Shown: positions 10,423 to 20,490 of the stretch, in pieces
Position numbering within the stretch: position 1 is the first letter of the stretch
Layout: the number at the start of each line of letters is the position of its first letter
Origin: Magicicada septendecula
Lineage: Eukaryota > Arthropoda > Insecta > Hemiptera > Cicadidae
Direction: 5' to 3'
Assembly: GCA_034769895.1 (NCBI GenBank)
Contig: CM068373.1
Coordinates: 432,989,080 to 433,053,079, forward strand
Length of the DNA stretch: 64,000 bases
Translations under genes and position numbers: made by a program
The notes under the pieces: generated by a model
Seen by the model: only the letters and a program-made list of their open reading frames with translations
The model's database searches: none
Told to the model about the DNA's origin: nothing

Positions 10423-10894
10423 GCTCCCATGTGTACCACCGAAACAGCTTAGGAGTCAGGCAGGATAGGGTGCCTTATGCGAGCCGTACTGCATACAAGG
10501 AAGGCAGTGTGGCCAGCACTACGCTTCAGCCGCCGTTATTACCCCCAGAATGTTATCCCAGGTACTCATTTTCAACAGGTTGAGTTGACCTGTGGGCTGA
10601 AAAACGCACCTTGATTTTATGGTGCTGGCCCGGGAGCCGAACCCGGGACCTTTAGATTAGTAGCCAGGTGCCATGACCACTGGTCTACTGAGCCGCCTCA
10701 AAAAAAGTTACTTACCTTTCCAAAAAACAATATTTTTGACGTAGCGGAGATTAGTTTCAACGTTCAGCGCCGGCGTTGTAGCCAACACTGACGCAACCTT
10801 TGGAGTGCCCTGCATGCAAAAAGCGCCGCGATCTGCTGGAAATTACTCGAGTTGCAAGCACTTTTACAACCAACCTTGTGTTACAACCTTCCCC
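10131..10894. repeat. Inverted-repeat element ending in GGGGWAGGTTGTAAC
   Basis: The left end GGGGTAGGTTGTAAC (10131-10145) is matched in inverse by GTTACAACCTTCCCC (10880-10894). A second inverted pair sits inside the left end: 10154-10170 and 10181-10197 form a 17-bp stem with two mismatches and a 10-base loop. A further partial copy lies near 10863. The interior was split by the SINE at 10374-10701, so the original element was about 425 bp. This fits a MITE-like non-autonomous DNA transposon of unknown superfamily. No clear target duplication was found. Confidence 0.5.
10374..10701 (-). mobile_element. tRNA-derived SINE with 11-bp target duplication
   Basis: On the minus strand the head resembles a tRNA. 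There is an A-box-like TAGACCAGTGGTC (plus 10671-10695 region) and a B box GGTTCGGCTCC (plus 10633-10643) about 35-40 bases on. These are Pol III internal promoter elements. A body of about 200 bp unrelated to tRNA follows, then an ATT-repeat tail (plus 10374-10421, as AAT units). The direct repeat AAAAAGTTACT at 10362-10372 and 10702-10712 is the target duplication. It is nested in the inverted-repeat element at 10131-10894. Confidence 0.85.
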
Positions 10895-11364
10895 CTGTTC
10901 TCTTATAGTGTATAAATTATAAAAATGATTTACTGATAGACTAAACCATAGTACTGACGCTGACCGCATTACTTTTCCGTTGTGCTTGACGGTTGAGGTA
11001 AAGCAGCCTTTCCTGTCGAAATCCTAGTCTGGTTACGCGGTAAAGGAAGCAGCCATTGTTATTTATTATAGTACGTAATATTTCGGTTTATTAGGTTTTC
11101 TTGAATGAGTATGGAATGTTGGTTACATTCAAAAACACTGTGGTATGAGTGTGTACTGTTTACACAGCGTGGCACTAAATTCACAGTCAAGCCTTATAAT
11201 AGTGAAAGAAACGATCGAGGAATGAGCACAACGCAACTGGCGGTTCGGGCCTCTTGAACTTTAACAACAGGTAAAAGTTTTAACATGTAATGGCTGTACA
11301 CCTTATTTACAATCCTGGTCCTCCAGGTTTGGGGTTGGGCATGAGGCTGACATAGTATAAGACA
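10895..11364. other. No gene seen
   Basis: This is mixed-composition intergenic DNA with no coding motif or repeat I recognise. Confidence 0.4.
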
Positions 11365-11800
11365 TAGTATGAAAGTACTCGGTTACGAAACGTCAATAAA
11401 AGCCTTGGATATTGGATGGAAAAACTGCTTTAAAATCATATGAGCGCAGAATATTGGTGTAAAATGTGTGGCCCATTAAGATAAAAAGGTAGATGGAGAA
11501 TACGCAATAACAATTAACTAGAGGCTCTCATAAATGGAAAAGGCATAGTTGAGTTCATCAAATCACAGAGATTGCGTTGGCTGGATGTGGAAAGAATGCC
11601 TAAAAGAATGCTGAAGAGAAGGTTATACACTACTAGACGTAGAGGGAAGACCAAGGATAAGATGGTTGGATGGCGTAATAGAAGATCTTGCTAGTATGGA
11701 AATCAGAGGGTGGAGAGGAAAAGCGAAGAACAGGGAAGCATGGAGGATTATTGTTGAGGAGGCTGAAGCCCACTAAAGGCTGTGACGCCAGATAAGAAGA
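11365..11800 (+). mobile_element. LINE 3' end with AAG-rich tail
   Basis: The plus-strand translation shows LKSYERRIL, then [41 protein letters not shown] and [11 protein letters not shown]. This is the ordered C-terminal tail of the RTE-like LINE group. Several stops and at least one frameshift occur in the first half, while the last 60 codons are well kept. It ends in an AAG-rich tract at about 11795-11820. The copy is 5'-truncated. Confidence 0.8.
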
Positions 11801-11869
11801 AGAAGACGAAGGAGAAGATGGCTGTACACTCATTGAGTCAAATCGGCACGGGTCTTGAAAAATAGATCT

Positions 11870-12425
11870 CTACATTGAAGATCAAAACAATGGCTTTTCT
11901 TGGAACCGAGCCCATACGAGCAAGAATTGTTGTAGAAGGGTATTGTTCCGTTGCAGGACAGTAATTTTCAATATCTGGGCCGTAAGGTGTCTTACATTAC
12001 AAGCGACTGTGTGGTGAAAACGTTGTACATGCATGTGTGAGAATATCAGGAGAACTCTTAAAACAACAAGTATAGAATCACGCCTGAAGTCCTGCAAGGT
12101 GTTGGCACTCCTCAAACGTCTCTATGAGGCTAAGAATTTGACTTTAAGGAAATCCCAGGCTAGTAGTATTCAAGCGGCCAAAATGCAATTTCTCAGGCAC
12201 GTGCTAGGACGTACTTTACAAGATTGCAAAAGAAATGTAGATGTAGCAGGAACTGAATATTATTTGTATGCTTGATAGGGACAGCACAAAATCGGCTAAA
12301 ATGTTTGGAACATCTTAACTGAATGCATGACTGCTGCATACTAAAAGAACAACAACTACGGGACTATAAGCCGAATGAAAGGAGAGTGTGGAGGGCGCGA
12401 AGAAGCGTTGGAGTGACCAGCTCTG
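11870..12425 (+). mobile_element. LINE RT thumb-to-tail fragment
   Basis: The plus strand begins with KIKTMAFLGTEPIRARIVVEG-like coding (the K-T-x-x-MAF-x-G motif that follows the RT palm). It continues with FQYLGRKVSY, IQAAKMQFLRHVLGRTLQD and, far downstream, PNERRVWRARRSVGVTSSVC, a degenerate form of the KGRRSVGRP ending. Several stops and frame changes are present. The order of motifs is preserved, so this is one decayed insertion and not a patchwork. It lies immediately after another LINE tail in the same orientation. Confidence 0.75.
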
Positions 12426-12704
12426 TCTGCTTTAGTAAGTCTGTTATAGTTCCAACACAATAATATCCATGAAAACAATTGTCCAAAGAGAAGAAATTTA
12501 ACAATGTTTGCGCACGCTCATAAAGCGATATATTATGTACAACATATTATATTTATTATATTATAATACACTTATTTTTATTAATAAAAATGTACAAAAA
12601 ACTGCGCTTATGCGCTTGGAAACACACAAGCGATATAACAGCAAGGGGCTTAACATAGAATTATTTCATTACACACATTTCATTAATGTAGAACCGACCT
12701 GTTC
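12426..12704. other. AT-rich stretch, no gene seen
   Basis: The DNA is AT-rich and no motif is recognised. Confidence 0.35.
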
Positions 12705-13070
12705 TTACTATCTATATATATATAAAACTCAAAGTCTGAGGACTTATGGGTACTGAATACAAATCCACACCGTTACACCGATTGCCACAAAATTTTGTAC
12801 ATGTGACCTTTGGCATAAGGCGAAAATACTGTCAAACTTGAAATTTGTTATTTTGCCCTGATCGTACGATTTAGGCCCTTTTAATTACGCATTTTCGTTG
12901 ACGCGTATAAAGATGCCAACATCGCCATGGGGACAAGAATTAATTAGGCCTACCATAGTAACAAGAAAATAAACAAATGATATTTAGCGGCGTCGGAACT
13001 GTACCTTTAGCCGTTCCTGCAGTTTTTAATGTTTTTAATATGCGATTGTATCGATATATTTAGTAATTTT
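12705..13070 (+). mobile_element. Helitron-like repeat, copy 1 (5' part)
   Basis: It opens with TCTATATATATATAAAACTC, which resembles the TC-starting 5' ends of many arthropod Helitrons. An ACACCGTTACACCGATTGCC block follows, along with a segment matching the reverse complement of 49350-49690. A further overlapping piece lies at 13725-14060. The Helitron assignment rests only on this resemblance; no Rep/helicase and no 3' CTRR hairpin were seen. The cross-match to 49 kb establishes that it is a dispersed repeat. Confidence 0.5.
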
Positions 13071-13135
13071 GTATACAGAAAATAATTGTCTGTAATATGT
13101 TTATACGTATTTCTGATGATGCAGTGAATAAGTAA

Positions 13136-13698
13136 TGAAATATATTCTACTGATCGGCATATGATACAGTGGAAAACAAAATACAAGACACCAATTAAGT
13201 CACTAATCACCAGCTTTAATTATCACACTTAAACAGTCCGTAATCAGCAAGATAGTCTCTTACAACAAATCAAATAAAAATTGTTCACACGCAATAAAAA
13301 TGTTAACTGATATAAACCAAAATTGTATTATAATTGCCCCCCCCCACGATTATAACACTTCGCCACTAATAACCACTTGAACGCACAGAGGAATCGCCCG
13401 AACAATAACTGACTGAGCATAGCTGAGTACTTGTTTTTATACCCCGCTGAGTTTCCACAATATTCGCTAACAGGCGTCTACTAGAAAACACTAGAAAGTA
13501 ATTCATTGCGGCTTTGAACACAGCACGCTCGGACCGGTACGGTCTGGTATAGACCCATTAGTTGACGCCTAATTGTCTTTAACCGCAAAGTATCAGCTTT
13601 ACGTACGCACACACACATTACAGCTGAATTCCACAGAAACATTCGATAATCTTGTAGAACGTTCCGTGTTACGTAATATTTTTCCACATTACGTAACA
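13136..13698 (-). mobile_element. Solo LTR, ACGTAACA-ended family
   Basis: This segment matches the solo LTRs at 46899-47434 and 35215-35753 along most of its length. Shared blocks include ACAAGACACCAATTAAGTCA and CACTAATCACCAGCTTTAAT, and the right end is TTACGTAACA. In LTR orientation (minus) it starts TGTTACGTAATG. The left end is degraded: the expected last 11 bases are missing or mutated before TCTACTGATCGG. ATAT occurs on both sides (about 13139 and 13699), a possible 4-bp target duplication. No internal retroelement sequence is attached. Confidence 0.75.
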
Positions 13699-13719
13699 AT
13701 ATTAAATACTACTTCTAAA

Positions 13720-14060
13720 GGTTTCAACAACACCATGGAGACCTGAGTTAATTACCATATTAACAAGTAAGTAAACAAAAGCTATTTAGCATTATCGGAA
13801 CTGTACATTTATCCATTCCTGCAGTACATTTTCGATGTTTTATATAATATGCGATTGTATCTACATTACGATGTGGAAAAGAAGAAGTGTAATAACTGTA
13901 AATTGTCCTATTACTTAATACAAAGCGAAAATACGTGTTGCTTTATTTGTGAGGTTAGGAGACAACGGTTTTTGGTTTTTAGTTTACTGCTGAAATAAAT
14001 AAAAGCCATAGTTGAGGAAAACATAACATTTAATGTGTTATACAATGCGTCTAACACAGT
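13720..14060 (+). mobile_element. Helitron-like repeat, overlapping second piece
   Basis: The segment starts at ACACCATGGAGACC and matches the reverse complement of 49210-49490, including GTGAGGTTAGG and ACATTTAATGTG. Its first 150 bp overlap in content with 12930-13040. The locus therefore holds two partial tandem copies with the solo LTR between them. Confidence 0.55.
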
Positions 14061-16640
14061 AACACTTAAGTTAAAGAATTTAGCGTTTCTGATTTAACAG
14101 GTACTTTATAAATATCTCCAAAGGCTTTATAAACGGGTACTTTTAAATCTCCAAAGGCTGTTGAACCAACATAATAATTTAGTACAAGTTAAAATAGTAC
14201 AAGTGTTGAAAATTTGGAGAAAATGTAACTAATGAGTACAAAATTGTTATACGAGCTGACAGAACGCCATAGAGACATAGACAATAAAAATTATATTAAA
14301 ATACTTACTAAAAGTCAAATATTTGCGTGCGAAGCCGTGAGTAATAGCTAGTTGATAATATATACTAATACCGTTAAGGAAAAAAAATCACTGTAACCGA
14401 TTGTTTTTAGTGTAAGTAGATATAACCATGTTTTGGTTAAAATATTACAAAATTTATTAATTAAAATTTTATTGTGTAAATAAGAAACGTAGCTATAAAT
14501 GGAAAATTAAATTCAGTCATTCATATCCACATGAAACTAAATAAATTTTACACGCCACATAACTAACTAGCTTATACTGTACCAGATATATTACAACATT
14601 AGGGACAAGGGGCGGATAGATAAGGTATATCCCTCACTAATTGGATTCAGACGGGTAGGCTCTAATGGACTCAAATGCAATTAATTTCCATACGCCTCCG
14701 CTGTCCTGGGCGCATATAATCTGAGTGTAGGCTTGACAAGTCCTATCAGAATACCCAACATTATACTGTACTTAATTTACATAACTATTCAGTAAAAAAA
14801 AAGGCAAGAGTTAATTGGCGCGAAGAATTTTAGTTTAAAATACAAGTCCAGTAAAAATAGTATTCAATGTTTATATTGAACCTGGCGGTGATAAGACAAG
14901 ATCCTGACTGAAACCCTTCCACTATTTCTGTTTTCACTCTAAAGACACACTCACATTTATATTTACGCTTTGACTTTGGGGTGTTTTCTGTACATTTTTA
15001 AAGTTACATCTTTGGTGTGTGAATAATTATTAAATTTTTAAAGTAGATTGTATTGTCTCTTGTCAATTTAAAATCTTACACAAAGGACACAAGTCTACAG
15101 TCTTCGACGTATCAGTGATATAAGAAACAATTCTTTTAGGAGGGCGTCGGTGAACGTTTGTAGAATTACCAGGATTTGGACAAAGGAAAGATAAAACCTG
15201 TGTTAGGAATGATGAACTCTTAGAGGAAGAGATAAAAATTGAGGATAGATGATCCAATTGACTAAATGTATAACTAGCATAAGTAACTACCGACTGACTG
15301 CTTAATATACTTTTATTGTTTCTTCCATTTTATAATATTAGTCTCAACTTAAATAAGTTTTCATTTTTACGGTGTCTTGGTACGTTAATTTTACTGTTTT
15401 GAGTTTAGCTTTTATTTATTTTTTTAGTAGTTCGTCTAAAAATAAAGTAAGTTTCTATTAGGCTTCCATTGTGCTATGACAAGATGTAGAGTGATATTCA
15501 TAATTATATACTCCGTAGCGGGTATCCTTGCTAAAAATAGTTATTCTCTGTTTTCTGTCCGAAATTAGTTTAACATAGTAAAACGTTTTCATGAAAATGT
15601 CTACTAATGACAATTACAGTCAGCACTGTTTTATTGAAAGTATTACATCTACATTTATATACATATTGTTATGATGATGATGCGTTTCCGGTACTCTGTG
15701 GCCTTTGTGGATGATGATTCGGTGCTTCAACCGTGGTGTATTGCAGACGATGGTGATGTTGATGACGAAACCCTATGATGAATTCACGTCAATCGGCAGA
15801 CTTACATAGTGACGGCATGTAAAGACATCTTGGTCTGACTTCGCCCAAAATTGCCGGAGGTATTTATAGTATACGGCAAACTGACATGTTAGATACTGTT
15901 TTTGACATGTTAAACATTGTCAAATCGTGCGTAGCGTCTATTTTCTACTAATCACTTTATAATCCATTTTCGCTTTCACGTAAATTTTATCTTCTCACTC
16001 GTCATTTACATGTAACTCACTAGTTAATTACTAGTTAATTATGGTAGTGATTAACAGTAATTCATATAACGTCTTTATTATTGCACTTTTTGCAATAATT
16101 TTGCGTTTAAATGTCCTTAATCTAATGGTGTTTTTATAATTGTGACATGTCTGTGGTAACAAGTAAAAAAAAAACAAATTAATTAATTTATTGTAATTCT
16201 GTCAATACCTGATTGAATGACAAAACCAACAATTCGTACGTGTCTAACATCGTAGTATATTGCAGGTCGACACTGGCACATACACACACAGACACACAAA
16301 CGCTGTATTTACACTATCGGGGCAGGTGTACACTTTAGACAGGGAACGGCCTGCACTTTCCCTCATAAAATTGTTTAAAACTGTTCGTCGTATTCTTTTT
16401 ACACTAATTATGTAAAAAACATACCGCCCTGGGCAAATCTGCAAATATAATATGTATTGTTGCATATGTTCTGTACGTGGGTTAAATAAAATTTGAATAT
16501 TGTTCAAATTTTATTTACGTCTTCACATATGTACTCTATAATTACAATTATTTTTAAAACTTCTTATAAAAGTAACTATTTTTAGGGATACGTAATAAAC
16601 TTTGTGGAGGACGACAAAATTCTTCCCCCTATGTATAGAC
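14061..16640. other. AT-rich stretch, one dispersed repeat
   Basis: No gene is seen. Bases about 14600-14740 (AAGGTATATCC ... TACGCCTCC) are similar to the reverse complement of about 30625-30750, so this part is an old dispersed repeat. The remainder is AT-rich DNA without recognisable structure. Confidence 0.4.
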
Positions 16641-16642
16641 AT

Positions 16643-17267
16643 AAGCCGGTCACGCACTAACCATCGCCGCTGTTCAGCACGCCCGACGTCGGTCAGGCGC
16701 ACCACACTGTCGTGCAACTCGTCCAGCGAGCCAGACGTTCTTTAGTTCTCGTTGTGTTTTGTAAAAATCATTATTGATTTTTCTGTATTAAAATTAAACC
16801 AATGTTCTGATAATTAAATTGGTTGAAAATCATGCCACCTTTTTTATTATGTAATTTTTATTCATGTAATCTGCCGAGGATACGTCCCACAAACATCTTA
16901 TTTAATATATATTTTTCGATAAATTGTTATGTTATTTCACGGTTTATTATGAACTGTAATTAAAACAAATTAATAACAACAATATTTAAAATAATAACTG
17001 CTAATGATATTTGAATGTATTATATAAACGAAGAATAAAATAAACTAAATATTGAACTGACATTTTATTTGAATCGTTACTTATTAAATATAAACTAAAG
17101 AATGAATGTAACGTAAAATGAAACAGTAAATATTTATTAAACGAATGCTCTCTAGAACATGTACTATACTTACTTCAAAAAATATACGACGTGCAGATGG
17201 ATGTCTGTAGTTTTTGACTTGCTGTCCGTCATGAAGTCCAGCGGCGATGGTTACTGCGTGACCGGCT
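16643..17267. repeat. Inverted repeat pair with 29-bp arms
   Basis: Bases 16643-16671 and 17239-17267 are reverse complements with one mismatch (CAGCGGCGATGGTTA and its inverse). Weak similarity continues for about 20 bases on the inner side. The 570 bp between are AT-rich. It may be a MITE or the remains of one. No gene lies inside. Confidence 0.5.
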
Positions 17268-17439
17268 GTAGCGTTACATCCTGCTTTCCGTTGTTAGTTA
17301 CATATCGACACACTAGTTACAATACTATTTGTGTACAGTGCAGTGTTTGTCGGCTTATTTCACCCAATTCCTTCTCCCTATGAATCGGCTTTTGTAATAT
17401 TACACTCACTGGTATTACACTTGTTCCTGTGTATTAGAC

Positions 17440-19080
17440 GTAACAATGATTATTGTACTCTAGTGTAATGTAGTTTTGTGTTCTGCGTTTTTACATTTAA
17501 TTCCTTTTTGTAGAGGGTTGAAGGTATTTCCCCTCGGTATTTCTCTCTCTTCTCACCTGTTCCACCCTTACCTGCATACGGAGGGTCAGTTATATTTGTC
17601 TCTTCACAACAACTCTCTTCTCTCTGTACAAAATTTACGTTACTCTCCCGCAGTTCATGTTGTATACGTTGTGAGCCGTAAACTATGTGGTCGGATTTTG
17701 CGAGTAAAATTAACAATTCTTCAACGGGTTTAATTACTTGTGTGTATATGGCTAATCTTATACCTCTGTGAAAGTGATGTGCTAATTTAAATACTAATTC
17801 GTGTTGTGTAAATGTGGGCTTTACGTGTTTACTCCTTTCAACCAGCTGGATGACGTATTCTTCACGGGTGGGTGTACCTTTACCTTGATATTTACCATAT
17901 TTTAATTGGTCCCGTATTTGTCTTTGCGTGTGAATATTCCAAGAGCGGCCTTTAAATGAGTTTTCAAGTTGTTCGTAAGTAGATAAAGTATCTCGGATAA
18001 TTGTGTACTATTTTGCAGCAGAATCTTGAACATGTTTACTAATAAAGTCAATTTCCTTTTTATCAATTAGAGCATTACCTATTAACTCTGTTTCACGTTC
18101 ACAGTTTAACAAGAATTTAATTGGATTGTCTTTCTTTAACCCTTCGAACACTCATTTCGTCCTTTCATCGATCTCTGTCGGATACACCATCACCTGCGTT
18201 GGTCTTCTCTTCATTTCCGTTTTTACACGTTCTACTTCTCCACGTAGATTTTTCATTGGTGTATTTATTTAACTTAATCATTGCTTTGTGGTTTTAGTAT
18301 ACTCTACCACGGCAGTTTCCAAAGTAGTCTTTCTGGTTTACAACTTATGTGTCTTTTTGATGTTTTCACGGATTTTTTCACTGACAGGTAATATTTTTTT
18401 ATCCTGCTCCTGCTTTGATAATCTAAATTTCTCATTTCAATGTTCAGCTAATTGTTTCACACTACCTTTTAATTCTTTTGACCATTCTGCTTTCTGTTCC
18501 TTAAACCTATTCTCAATTCTTAAAGCTTCTTCGTTCAGTGATTGTTCTATTCTCTCTCTCTCTCTCTCTCTCTCCTATGGCGCTAGAGCCCAAATCGGGC
18601 CCTGTCCTCCACCAATCTCCGCCTCCAATCCACTCTATCCACTGCAACCATCCTCCAGTTTCTTATCCCCATGTCTCTCGCGTCCTCTGCAACGCCATCT
18701 TCCCACCTCTTCCCCGGTCTACTCTAGGTCTCGTTCCCTCCCATGTACCCAGCAAAGCTCTCTTAGGGTTCCTGCCATCCTCCATTCTCATAACGTCCGG
18801 CCCAACGCAATCTTGATTGTTCTATTCTAAGTTCTAATATTTCTATTCGGGTATTAGTTTCTTCGAGTTTTGTATTCACTTGCTCTTTAAGTCTTTGAAT
18901 TCAGTTTTAAATTCGTCTTTAACTTTGTCAACGTTTTTTGCCAAGTCAGCTTTAAATCCAGCCCTGGATTCTTCATTAATTTTTTAAATTCCTCATTATA
19001 CGTTTGCATTTGTTCCTGGAGACTTTTAAACAGACTCTCAAGATCAAATCCCTTCTGCGGTACACCGACTTTGTTATATT
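17440..19080 (-). pseudogene. Retroelement gag-like gene, broken, with nested LINE
   Basis: The minus strand encodes a decayed gag of an LTR retrotransposon. The N-terminal portion (19070-18830) reads KGFDLESLFKSLQEQM and a long heptad-type region suggesting a coiled coil. The central portion (18260-17720) has NPIKFLLNCERE, SWNIHTQRQIRDQLKYG and HELVFKLAHHF, the pattern of a Ty3/gypsy-type capsid domain. The basic C-terminal end is at 17716-17450. Several stops and frameshifts, plus a 260-bp LINE insertion at 18554-18813, disable it. No protease, RT or integrase follows. The clade is not certain. Confidence 0.65.
18554..18813 (-). mobile_element. Nested LINE 3' end with 15-bp target duplication
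   Basis: The minus strand encodes GRNPKRALLGTWEGTRPR and the following tail found also at 29997-30378. It ends in a GA-repeat tail (plus-strand TC tract at about 18553-18574). The 15-bp sequence TGATTGTTCTATTCT lies at 18539-18553 and again at 18814-18828, so it is a clean target-primed insertion into the gag remnant. Only the last 230 bp of the LINE were copied. Confidence 0.85.
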
Positions 19081-19384
19081 ATAAAGAAATTTAAATTTGT
19101 TGTGTATATTACCGATTATTGGTAAACCACGACTCTATTGGTTTTATATTTAATATTATGTATTTAGGTGTTTTTTTTTATTATTATAAATTATCTCAAG
19201 CCAAAAATTTTTCTCTTCTTTAAATTTTTGTTGAGCGTCAGTTGTGAAATACACAACAATATTAAAATTAGAATACAATGTGTACAGACAATACAATAAT
19301 ATTAATAACAATAATAATAAAATGTGCTAATTCTCATGCGTATTTAAAATGTTTCCCAACATTGAATATTGTGCCACACGTTGG

Positions 19385-19600
19385 CCGCGCCAATTTATTA
19401 TGCAACGTTACAATTATTATAAAATACTGTACATTAATACATTTCTGACCAAGCACGCAACGCAGCTATATAGTGTTAAACACCGGCCAGGTCGTGGGAT
19501 TTTTGTGTTTGTTCCGTTAAGTATATATGGTTCCACAATAAACGTAATTTTACAAAGATGAGTGAGATGTTTATGACATGAAACAATTAATTAAAACATA
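19385..19600 (-). mobile_element. Possible 5' LTR end and primer-binding site
   Basis: On the minus strand, TTGGCGCGGCCAACGTGTGG occurs about 320 bp upstream of the gag N-terminus. It resembles the tRNA-Lys-type primer-binding site TGGCGCCCAACGTGGGGC with a two-base insertion. The preceding 190 bp contain TATATA and AATAAA, as expected of an LTR. No matching 3' LTR was found, so the boundary is inferred. Confidence 0.4.
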
Positions 19601-20204
19601 TTAAGATGACCAATCAACAATTTACTAATGTGGCAAAGAAATTACAGGATTATTAAAAATTAAAATTATAAAATTCAAAGTGAGTAAAGAATTGAAATTG
19701 GCATGTGATCCTTAGATGGCCGATTAAAAAATATTCAGAATATTATTTTTTATAAGTTTACACTCTGTAAAACATAACATACTTTTGGTATTCAGCACAC
19801 ATTAACAACATATGATCTTAAATATCTAAACATATGTGATGAACAATTTATAATATTGCATGGGTGTCTGACTTTGACTCATTTTTAAAAATAGCAGCTA
19901 ATTTGTAAAATAATATTGACTTAAAAAAATAAAATTTACTTGTTGCTAATATTTTAATAAAAAAGTAACATTTACTTTAAGAATATTTATGTGTTCTAAT
20001 GACACACCCAATTTGTAAAATTGAACAGAAGAAAATTATTATTTTTAACAACAATTTACCATTGAACAGCAATTGTTTTAAGAAAAAAATTAAATGCTTT
20101 TTACGTTCCAAATTCAGTATTATATTTTGTATTTTCTTAAATCATTTAGTATTCGTAGTCAAACTATATAGATTAGAAAGCACTTGTATGTGTATAAAAT
20201 AAAT
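19601..20204. other. AT-rich stretch, no gene seen
   Basis: No coding motif or strong repeat is recognised. Confidence 0.4.
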
Positions 20205-20490
20205 TGATAAAGTCAAAATCCATGGAGAGAGAACTGACATACTTAGATGTGCAGACAAAATAGTAATAACGACCGAGAGACAACAAGATCTACAGGAAAT
20301 TCTTACTGAAATGAACAGGATAATGGAAGAAGATCTCAGTATGCAAATAAGCAGAAGCAATACAAAAAAATCATGGTTTACAGTGGAGATAGAGTTGGTA
20401 GAATAGAAATAACATTGAAACTGAGATTATAAAAAAACTGGCAGAAGTCAATTACTTGTGATTGGAGCAAGATCACATGTGATTATGTTA
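20205..20490 (+). mobile_element. LINE RT palm fragment (motif C mutated)
   Basis: The plus-strand translation reads VKIHGERTDILRCADKIVI, then QQDLQEILTEMNRIMEEDL and a degenerate K-x-MV-x-SGD region. This corresponds to the RT palm around the YADD box and the next helices. The catalytic YADD is now CADK, so the enzyme would be dead. About 60 codons are in frame, then a frameshift occurs. It is an isolated internal LINE fragment without a 3' tail. Confidence 0.75.

Noticed and set aside
10633-10695. Free-standing tRNA gene on the minus strand
   Set aside because: A and B boxes are present, but they belong to a SINE head with a long unrelated body, a repeat tail and an 11-bp target duplication.
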